Source: Phycisphaerae bacterium SM23_30
GTDB taxonomy: Bacteria; Planctomycetota; Phycisphaerae; Sedimentisphaerales; SM23-30
Direction: 5' to 3'
Assembly (NCBI GenBank): GCA_001303695.1
Contig: LJUC01000003.1
Location: forward strand, 1 to 40,876
DNA: 40,876 nucleotides
The notes under the pieces were generated by a model. The model was not told the origin of the DNA, did not search any database, and saw only the letters and a list, made by a program, of their open reading frames with translations. The position numbers were made by a program, and so were the translations under genes. Of the stretch, positions 25,579 through 32,314 are shown one piece after another. The stretch's first letter is position 1. Each line of letters begins with the position of its first letter.

Positions 25579-26824
25579 AACCCGGATCCCGGCGGTCGTG
25601 GTCCTGTTAATTACGCTGACCTGGTCTGTGGCTGCAGCCAATCCGGAAGATAAATCCCCCCCGCGGTATGCGGTACGGGCGGGTAAGATTGTTACCTGTG
25701 CGGGCGACCCGATTGATAACGGGACGATCCTGGTCTCGGGGGGTAAAATCGAGGCTATCGGTCCGCGCGATCAGATCGAGATACCCGAGGGTTATAAGGT
25801 GCTCGATCATCGCGAGATGTTCGCGATGCCGGGTTTGGTCGAGGCCCATTCACACGTGGGGGCCCAGGGAGGATTTAACGACTCGGTGTATCCGACAGTT
25901 TCCGGATTGGAGATAGCGCACCAGATTCAGCCCTATAATGATGCCTTAAAAGAGGCCATCCAGGGCGGCGTGACCACGATTCTCTATATTCCCGGCAGCG
26001 GTAACAACCTGGCCGGGATCGGGGTGGTTATGAAGACCCGCCCCGGCACGGCGGAGGAGGTGATAATTAAAAATCCCGGATGTCTGAAGATCGCCCAGGC
26101 AGGTAATCCGGAACGTCGTTCTTCCGGCGAGCTGGGTTCCGGGCGTGCCGGGATGAACTGGGTGCTGCGGGAGAAGCTGCGGAAAGGTCAGCGTTATTAT
26201 CAGAAGTGGCTTGATTACGAACAAGGCCGCACTGATGTCAAACCGGAGGTGGACCTGCAGCTGGAGATATTCCGACCGGTTTTCAAAGGCGAGATCCCGG
26301 TGGTGATACACACGCAGATGTTCCAGGTGGTGATGGAGACGCTGCGGATGTTTCATGACGAGTTCGGCCTTAAAGGGGCGATTCATCACGGCACCTTTGA
26401 CGCCTATCGGGTGGCTGATGAGGTGGCCAAGCGTGATTTTCCATGCTGCATCGGGCCGCGGGTTACGGTGATGGATCGGGAAAACGGTCAGATCGTCGGG
26501 GTGGTGGCCGGTTATTATGCCCGGGGGGCGCGAAATCTTTTTGTCAACGTCGATGCCACGGGCAGCACGCAGGAGGATTTGCACTTTCAGGCGGCGTTGG
26601 GAGTGCGTTACGGCTGGCCCGAAGAAGACGGTCTTTACGGTCTGACAATCCGACCGGCCCGGTACCTTATGGTCGATGACCGGGTAGGTTCACTCGAAGT
26701 CGGCAAGGATGCGGATATCGTGATTAAGAACGGTCCGGTGATGGATCTGCGCTCGGCGGTGGTCAAGGTGCTGATCGACGGGGAGGTTGTTTACGACGCC
26801 GCCCAGGACCGCAGGATATATTAA
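25550..26824 (+). CDS. Exported amidohydrolase with complete metal site (operon gene 6)
   Basis: The 424-residue protein has a signal peptide (hydrophobic core 13-29, ending AAANPE) and one complete amidohydrolase unit. Its ligands are HxH (H100, H102), Lys in CLKIAQ (K180), His in VIHTQ (H254), His in HHGTF (H280) and Asp in VNVDATG (D335), the same set as in gene 5. It is a tandem duplicate of gene 5, diverged at the nucleotide level, so the duplication is old. I chose the ATG at 25550, which overlaps gene 5 by 29 bases; an ATG at 25532 would add six residues. Neither has a strong ribosome binding site, which fits translational coupling. A 75-base gap then separates it from gene 7. Confidence 0.88.
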   Translation: MLRETDVYFKTRIPAVVVLLITLTWSVAAANPEDKSPPRYAVRAGKIVTCAGDPIDNGTILVSGGKIEAIGPRDQIEIPEGYKVLDHREMFAMPGLVEAHSHVGAQGGFNDSVYPTVSGLEIAHQIQPYNDALKEAIQGGVTTILYIPGSGNNLAGIGVVMKTRPGTAEEVIIKNPGCLKIAQAGNPERRSSGELGSGRAGMNWVLREKLRKGQRYYQKWLDYEQGRTDVKPEVDLQLEIFRPVFKGEIPVVIHTQMFQVVMETLRMFHDEFGLKGAIHHGTFDAYRVADEVAKRDFPCCIGPRVTVMDRENGQIVGVVAGYYARGARNLFVNVDATGSTQEDLHFQAALGVRYGWPEEDGLYGLTIRPARYLMVDDRVGSLEVGKDADIVIKNGPVMDLRSAVVKVLIDGEVVYDAAQDRRIY

Positions 26825-26899
26825 ACCGGGAGGAAAATTTATCGAATTTTTGAAAACGGATGTAGTATCAAGGTTAACCATTATTGGAATTGATGCCTT

Positions 26900-28228
26900 A
26901 TGAAGATATATAACCAAAAAACACATTTCAGACGCTGGGTGGTGGAGATACCGGCTGTTGTTGCCCTGTTGACGATCCTGGCCTGGGGCCAGGAACTGAA
27001 GGAGCGTGCCGTCGCCATCCGCGGGGCCGCCATCGAAACGATCTCCGGTGGACGGATAGAAAAAGGCAATGTTGTCGTTCGCGGGGGTAAAATTGAAGCG
27101 GTAGGCGCCGAGGTAGAAATTCCCGATGACGCCCGGGTGATCGAGGCCGAGGGGATGACGGTAATGCCGGGGATTATCGATCCCTATAGCCGGGCCGGCG
27201 GCGTCACCGGCGGGGGAGAGTTCGTGCGGGTGGCGGATCAGTTTTATCCCTATCAAGAAGTTTTTAAACAGATGTTGCCCTGGGGGATCACCAACCTCTC
27301 AATCACCCCTTCGAGTTTGGGACAAACCGCAGTAATCGCCATTACGCCGGATCTGCCCAAGACGATGGTGATTAACAAAGACGGTAATCTGTTTCTGCCG
27401 GTGACTAATTCCACTTCGAGTCTGCGAGTTCTGCGTGACGGATTGGCTCTCCGCCCCGCCGGCCCGCAAGGTCAGGGTCCGGAGATTCCCACCCGAGCCG
27501 GCAGAGGTAGAGGTCAAAGACGGGGGGATCAGACCCAGCAGCAGCAGCGGCAGCGAGCGGGCCAGCGGGCCGGACAACAAGCCGCAGGCGGGCCATCCTC
27601 GATGGCGGATCCGCTGTGGGCCAAAGTGGTCAAGGGCGAACAATACCTGATAGTTGATGTTGCTAATTCAGCGACGATTCTTTATTTAGGCGAGATTTTG
27701 GAGAAATATCCCGAGGTTAAGGTCGCTCTGAATACTAACGGCAGCACCGTTTTTGAGACCTTAGAGACATTGAAGAAATTTAAGCCGCTGCTTATCCTGC
27801 CGCCGCGCATCGAGAACCAACCAAACAGACAATATCGAATCAACGCGGCGCGGATCGCTCATGAGGCGGGCCTGGAGGTCGCCTTCACCGGGCTCAAACC
27901 CGAAGCGGCCGCCGCTATGCCGGGGATGAGAGCCGGTCGAGGCCAGAGAGCCGCGGCACCGCCGACTCGGGGCGCTTCCGAGGTGAATCGCGATGTGCCG
28001 CTGTTTCCGGTTGCATATCTGGTCAAAGCCGGTCTGCCGCGGGAAATCGCCCTCCTGGCCTTGACGCTTAAACCGGCCCAGGTCATGGGTCTTGCCGACC
28101 GCCTGGGCACCATGGAACCCCAAAAAGACGCTAACCTGCTTATTTTTAGTGGAGATCCGCTCGACCCGGCCAGCCGACTGCTGCGGGTCATGGTGGAAGG
28201 GAAGTTCGTCTATGAAAACAAAAATTAA
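26900..28228 (+). CDS. Exported amidohydrolase-fold protein, metal ligands lost (operon gene 7)
   Basis: The 442-residue protein has a basic N-terminus and a hydrophobic export segment (residues 16-30). One amidohydrolase-like unit follows: VAIRGAAIETISGG, PGIIDPYSR (Y96-S97-R98 at the HxH site) and a C-terminal ADRLGTMEPQKDANLLIF. The positions for the later ligands read IVDVAN, ALNTNG and AFTGLKP, so no metal ligand survives. An Arg/Gly/Gln-rich insert occupies about 199-231, and a second short one (RAGRGQRAAAPPTRG) sits near 343-357. It is the first gene after the largest gap in the operon (75 bases), so an internal promoter is possible, though I see none. Its 3' end overlaps gene 8 by 17 bases. 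Confidence 0.8.
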   Translation: MKIYNQKTHFRRWVVEIPAVVALLTILAWGQELKERAVAIRGAAIETISGGRIEKGNVVVRGGKIEAVGAEVEIPDDARVIEAEGMTVMPGIIDPYSRAGGVTGGGEFVRVADQFYPYQEVFKQMLPWGITNLSITPSSLGQTAVIAITPDLPKTMVINKDGNLFLPVTNSTSSLRVLRDGLALRPAGPQGQGPEIPTRAGRGRGQRRGDQTQQQQRQRAGQRAGQQAAGGPSSMADPLWAKVVKGEQYLIVDVANSATILYLGEILEKYPEVKVALNTNGSTVFETLETLKKFKPLLILPPRIENQPNRQYRINAARIAHEAGLEVAFTGLKPEAAAAMPGMRAGRGQRAAAPPTRGASEVNRDVPLFPVAYLVKAGLPREIALLALTLKPAQVMGLADRLGTMEPQKDANLLIFSGDPLDPASRLLRVMVEGKFVYENKN

Positions 28229-29612
28229 TAAATCCGGTTTGAAGTTTATGATTTTGGTAATGCTGGGTTTAGCTATTGCTGCCAGTACGGTCATCGCCCA
28301 GGATCGCCCTTTGCGCAGGCCCCCACAACCGCCTCAAACCACACCTGAGGAAACAGAGGAAGAGTCGCCCGGTCCCATCATTGCCATTGTCGGTGGTAAG
28401 ATTTACACCGTAACCCAAGAGATCATCCGGGAAGGAACGATTCTGGTTCAGGACGGCAAGATTCTCAAGGCGGGCCAGGACCTGGCCGTCCCTGAAGGCG
28501 CCGAGGTGATCGACGCCGCCGGTCGGCACCTTGTGCCGGGATTTATCGCTCTTAACGCCAGCCGCATCGGGGTCAGCGGGACGACCGGCGGGCAAAACCT
28601 GGTTCAAGACGCCCTCAATCCCTTTGATCAAAACATGCAATATCTTTTGGGAGTTGGCATCACCACCGTCTGCTCCAGTACCGGCGCCGGAGGCCAAAGA
28701 GGCATGCGCAGGACCCCCCAACCGACCCCGACAGCCCCAGAGGGCGTTTTTGGCAGTACCGGCCAAATCGTTCTTAAGATGACCTACGGCGATATAGAGG
28801 GGATGTTTGTTAAGGAAAATCCCTTTTACGCGGTGCGGTCGGCATCTTTCAGGGGCGGGCTCAACTGCTTCAACTGGAGGGAGGAGCTGAAAAGAGCCCA
28901 GAGCTTTATAAAAGCGCAAGACAACCAGACCGATGAGGGCGAAGGCGGCCGGCGTGGTCAACGTCCCTCCGCCAATCAGGATGTTGTAAGACTGCTTCAG
29001 GGTGAGGCTGTGCTCCGCACCGACGCCCAGACTATAGATCAGATTCGAGATATGATAATTTTTTCTCGTAGTTACGGATATCGAATAATCCTGGAGGGTG
29101 TCGATGAGGGATGGTTGATAGCCGATGAGCTGGGCCCGGCGGGCGTGGCAGCGATCATCACGCCGCGCAGCACCATGACCCCCCAAGCCGGCAGAGAGGA
29201 GATAACCGGGGGCACCATGGAATTGGCTATGCATCTGGAAAGAGCCGGCGTTCCCTTTGCCATCAATGCCCAGTCGGGCTCAGTGAGCCTGGGCGGTATG
29301 GCGGGTAGGGATCTGCAGGGCCTGCCTTTACAGGCGATGTTCGCCGTCAGCGGCGGCTGCTCGGAAAAGTCCGCCCTGGCGGCCCTGACGATAGTGCCGG
29401 CCCGGATGATGGGGCTTCAAGATCGTATCGGCAGCATCGAGGCCGGCAAGGACGCCGACATTTTGATCCTGGACGGTCATCCGCTCGATTATAAAACCTA
29501 TGTCGAAAAGGCCCTGGTCAACGGCAAGGTTTATTACGATAGGGCTGCCGCCCGGATCCTGCCGGTTTTCGATCGCTCGTTCTACGAGCAGCAAATTAAG
29601 ATCGACAAGTAA
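28212..29612 (+). CDS. Exported amidohydrolase-fold protein, metal ligands lost (operon gene 8)
   Basis: From the ATG at 28212 the protein has 466 residues. A signal peptide ends STVIAQ at residue 30 and is followed by a Pro/Glu-rich linker to about 54. The amidohydrolase-like unit shows IIAIVGGKIYTVTQE, PGFIALNAS (N115-A116-S117 at the HxH site), GVGITTVCSSTGAGG and a C-terminal QDRIGSIEAGKDADILIL. Other ligand positions read LRTDAQ, ILEGVD and AINAQSG, so the metal site is lost. A short GGRRGQRPS insert lies in the middle of the chain. The start overlaps the last 17 bases of gene 7 and has GGAAGGGAAG upstream; the longer frame starting at 28092 would hide the signal peptide inside gene 7. 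The gene ends 29 bases before the convergent recJ. Confidence 0.82.
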   Translation: MKTKINKSGLKFMILVMLGLAIAASTVIAQDRPLRRPPQPPQTTPEETEEESPGPIIAIVGGKIYTVTQEIIREGTILVQDGKILKAGQDLAVPEGAEVIDAAGRHLVPGFIALNASRIGVSGTTGGQNLVQDALNPFDQNMQYLLGVGITTVCSSTGAGGQRGMRRTPQPTPTAPEGVFGSTGQIVLKMTYGDIEGMFVKENPFYAVRSASFRGGLNCFNWREELKRAQSFIKAQDNQTDEGEGGRRGQRPSANQDVVRLLQGEAVLRTDAQTIDQIRDMIIFSRSYGYRIILEGVDEGWLIADELGPAGVAAIITPRSTMTPQAGREEITGGTMELAMHLERAGVPFAINAQSGSVSLGGMAGRDLQGLPLQAMFAVSGGCSEKSALAALTIVPARMMGLQDRIGSIEAGKDADILILDGHPLDYKTYVEKALVNGKVYYDRAAARILPVFDRSFYEQQIKIDK

Positions 29613-29636
29613 ACCCAATAAGCTTTCTTATCAAGG

Positions 29637-29655
29637 TCCGGTTATGATAACCGGA
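29637..29655. terminator. Palindrome at the convergent junction of the amidohydrolase operon and recJ
   Basis: TCCGGTTA (29637-29644) and TAACCGGA (29648-29655) are perfect 8-bp arms with a three-base TGA loop. The element overlaps the recJ stop codon and lies 24 bases after the gene 8 stop. There is no T-run on either side, so it is at best a transcription-slowing or mRNA-protecting hairpin serving both directions. Confidence 0.4.
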
Positions 29656-31423
29656 TGTCCCGGGCGATCATTTCGACGGTGATGTTTAAGTTAAAGCGGT
29701 TGATCACCGGCTCGAAGACCAAATCGAAGGTGTCAGCATCCAGCAGTTTCTTTTCCCAGCCGGCTTTACCGAAGGCCACGGCCCGGATGACGCCTCCCGG
29801 CCGCAGATGCGCCTGGTGATCGTCGCCGCCGGCCACATGCAGTTGCAGATGTTCGCTTTGGGAGCCGATACGCCGCGGCGGAGACATCAACCGCAAGTCC
29901 CGGGCCACCAGCATCACCTGAGGATTACCCGCTCCAAAGGGTCCCAGATGTTCAATTATTTCCACTGTTTTCAGATCCAGTTCGGTCAGGTCGATTTCGG
30001 CGTCGATTTCCAGGGTGGGGATTAAATCTTTTTCACTTAAATGTTGGCAAGTATAGTTATTAAAAGCGTTCCGAAAGGCCTCGATTTTATCCGGCTTGAG
30101 GCTCAATCCAGCCGCCATCTCGTGGCCGCCAAACTCCAGCAGGTGTTCGCGGCAGGCTTCAAGGGCCTGGCAAATGTCAAACCCCTCAATACTTCGACAC
30201 GATCCCATCACTTTGTCATCTTGCTGGGAGATGACGACCGTGGGACGATGATATTTATCTACGATCCGGCTGGCAACGATCCCAATCACCCCCCCGTGCC
30301 ATCCTTGGCCGGCGGTAACAATCCCCCGCCATTGTCGGCTATCCATTCCTAAATCCGCCACTTGCTGCAGGGCTTGGGCGGCTGTTTCTTTTTCTACTTT
30401 TTGTCGGCGGCGGTTTTGACTCTCCAGATATTGAGCAATCTCCCGCGCCCGCTCGGCGCCGGCTCGGGTGAATAGTTCCACCGCCAAACGGGCATGTCCC
30501 ATCCGCCCGGCGGCATTCAAACGCGGCGCCAGCTTGAAACCAATATCGAAACTATCCAGTCGCGCCCCGGTCAAGCCCGCCGCTTCGATCAGGGCCTTGA
30601 TGCCGGTATCCTTACTGGCGGCCAAACCTTCCAGGCCAAACCGGGCCAACACGCGGTTTTCGCCTTGTAAAGGTACCACGTCGGCGATAGTGCCTAAAGC
30701 CGCCAGTCCCGTGGCGGAGATCAAAAATTCCCGAAATTGCGAACTTACCTTCTGAGCCCCGGAAAACTTTTGGGCCAGCGCCCACGCCAATTTCAAGGCC
30801 ACTCCCGCTCCACATAGTGATTTATTGGGATACTCCCCGCCGGGCAGATTCGGATGTACGATGGCCGCGGCCTTGGGCAACTTATCTTCCGGCTGGTGAT
30901 GGTCGGTGATTATCAAATCCACGCCTAAGTCCGCCGCCATTTCCGCGCACTGAAGCGTACTGATGCCGCAATCGACCGTAACGACAAGTTGTGCCCCTTT
31001 TTCGGCGAGTCTGCGAATGGCCTTTGTGTTCAGGCCATAACCTTCTTCGATCCGATGCGGCACATAATAATCAACTTGAATCCCTGCCAGCTTTAAACAA
31101 TGCCACAAGATCGCCACCCCGGCGATGCCGTCCACGTCATAGTCGCCATACAGGACGATTTTTTCCCCGTCTGTCAGGGCCCTGTTGATGCGTTTAACTG
31201 CCGTATCGATCCCCGTTAAATGCTGCGGTTCGAACATATCGTTTAGAGACGGCTGCAGAAACTGCCGCGCTTCCTGCCATTCACTAATGCCGCGATTATA
31301 TAGTAACTGCGCCACCAGTTCGGGCACATGCAGCTTCGCCGCCAGTTGCCGGCGGCCCTGCCAGGCGGGTTTGACCCGCCAAATATTAACCTCCGATTCC
31401 TTTTTTAACGCCGCCTTCGACAT
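29642..31423 (-). CDS. recJ: Single-stranded-DNA-specific exonuclease RecJ
   Basis: RecJ is a 5'-3' single-strand DNA exonuclease of the DHH superfamily used in recombination and mismatch repair. The DHH motifs are visible: VLYGDYDVDGIAG (DYDVDG at 94-99), VTVDCGIS (D151) and IITDHHQPE (DHH at 175-177). The DHHA1 part has GHEMAAGLS, and the C-terminal GAGNPQVML segment is typical of the RecJ OB-fold region. The 593-residue length is normal. I chose the ATG at 31423 because GGAG lies seven bases upstream; a start at 31492 would add 23 unconserved residues. It is the last gene of the tyrA-purL-purQ-recJ cluster, 96 bases after purQ. Confidence 0.95.
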   Translation of the reverse strand: MSKAALKKESEVNIWRVKPAWQGRRQLAAKLHVPELVAQLLYNRGISEWQEARQFLQPSLNDMFEPQHLTGIDTAVKRINRALTDGEKIVLYGDYDVDGIAGVAILWHCLKLAGIQVDYYVPHRIEEGYGLNTKAIRRLAEKGAQLVVTVDCGISTLQCAEMAADLGVDLIITDHHQPEDKLPKAAAIVHPNLPGGEYPNKSLCGAGVALKLAWALAQKFSGAQKVSSQFREFLISATGLAALGTIADVVPLQGENRVLARFGLEGLAASKDTGIKALIEAAGLTGARLDSFDIGFKLAPRLNAAGRMGHARLAVELFTRAGAERAREIAQYLESQNRRRQKVEKETAAQALQQVADLGMDSRQWRGIVTAGQGWHGGVIGIVASRIVDKYHRPTVVISQQDDKVMGSCRSIEGFDICQALEACREHLLEFGGHEMAAGLSLKPDKIEAFRNAFNNYTCQHLSEKDLIPTLEIDAEIDLTELDLKTVEIIEHLGPFGAGNPQVMLVARDLRLMSPPRRIGSQSEHLQLHVAGGDDHQAHLRPGGVIRAVAFGKAGWEKKLLDADTFDLVFEPVINRFNLNITVEMIARDIRLS

Positions 31424-31519
31424 AAACGGACTCCATTTGGAATTTTTAAGATGTATTGTCCTATCCTTTACAAAGGCATGCCCATGTTTCACAAAGACAT
31501 ACCACCCATAGTAGCAGCG

Positions 31520-32311
31520 TTATGAGAAATAGCGAACGGCGTTGGCGAAGATGCTCAGGCCGTTAAGTTTTTGCGGTTCTTGTTCGGTCAGCCGCGTCCA
31601 GTGGGGATGATGGGTTCGATGGACATGCCGTTCCGGGTGCGGCATCATCCCCAGCACCCGGCCGGTCGCATCGCATAAGCCGGCGATGTGATCGGTCGAG
31701 CCGTTGGGATTGATCGGGTACGCGCCGAAACGCCCTTCGGCATCGACATAACGGAATGCCACTTGACCGTTGGCTCTTGCCTGCTCCAGCAGTTTTGGCT
31801 GGGCAAAACATAATTTACCCTCCCCGTGGGCCACCGGCAAATAAATACGCCGATCCGGCTCGACGAAGACACATTTATTCGAACCCGGCTGCAGATACAC
31901 CCAACGGTCTTCGAATTTTCCCGAATCATTACAGGCCAGCGTCGCCTGTTGTGCGACGCCGTCATTTTCAGGGTTTGGCAGACCCGGCAGAATGCCCGTC
32001 ATCACCAATACCTGAAAACCGTTGCAGATACCGATCACCAGCTTGTCGGCGTCGATAAAGGCGCGTACCTCGTCGCGGAAATGATGCACCAGCTGGTTGG
32101 CCAGTATCCTGCCTGCGGCGATGTCGTCGCCGTAACTGAACCCCCCCGGCAGGGCCAGTATCTGATAACCTTCCAAGAGGCCGGGGTTTTCAATCAAGCG
32201 ATTGACATGCACTCTTTGGGCCCGGGCGCCCGCCAGTTCAAACGCATAACAGGTTTCCACGTCACAATTGGTTCCCGCCGTTCGTAATACCAGTACCTTC
32301 ACCTGTGTCAT
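31520..32311 (-). CDS. purQ: Phosphoribosylformylglycinamidine synthase, glutaminase subunit PurQ
   Basis: PurQ releases ammonia from glutamine for PurL in the fourth step of purine synthesis. The class I glutamine amidotransferase triad is visible: C96 in VIGICNGFQ, and H225 and E227 in MMPHPERH. PGGFSYGDD at 55-63 and the N-terminal RTAGTNCD are typical of PurQ. At 263 residues it is of the longer form, with a loop around 108-150 that the 230-residue Bacillus form lacks. The start lies three bases after the purL stop, which guarantees cotranscription and suggests equal synthesis of the subunits. Confidence 0.95.
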   Translation of the reverse strand: MTQVKVLVLRTAGTNCDVETCYAFELAGARAQRVHVNRLIENPGLLEGYQILALPGGFSYGDDIAAGRILANQLVHHFRDEVRAFIDADKLVIGICNGFQVLVMTGILPGLPNPENDGVAQQATLACNDSGKFEDRWVYLQPGSNKCVFVEPDRRIYLPVAHGEGKLCFAQPKLLEQARANGQVAFRYVDAEGRFGAYPINPNGSTDHIAGLCDATGRVLGMMPHPERHVHRTHHPHWTRLTEQEPQKLNGLSIFANAVRYFS

Positions 32312-32314
32312 AAT

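Noticed and set aside
28092-28211. Longer start for operon gene 8 at 28092
   Set aside because: It lies deep inside gene 7 and would place the signal peptide internally.
28269-29234. 321-codon open frame on the minus strand
   Set aside because: It is antisense to amidohydrolase operon gene 8, whose fold motifs and signal peptide are clear in the plus frame.
31424-31492. Longer start for RecJ at 31492
   Set aside because: The extra residues are not conserved-looking and the ATG at 31423 has a better ribosome binding site.
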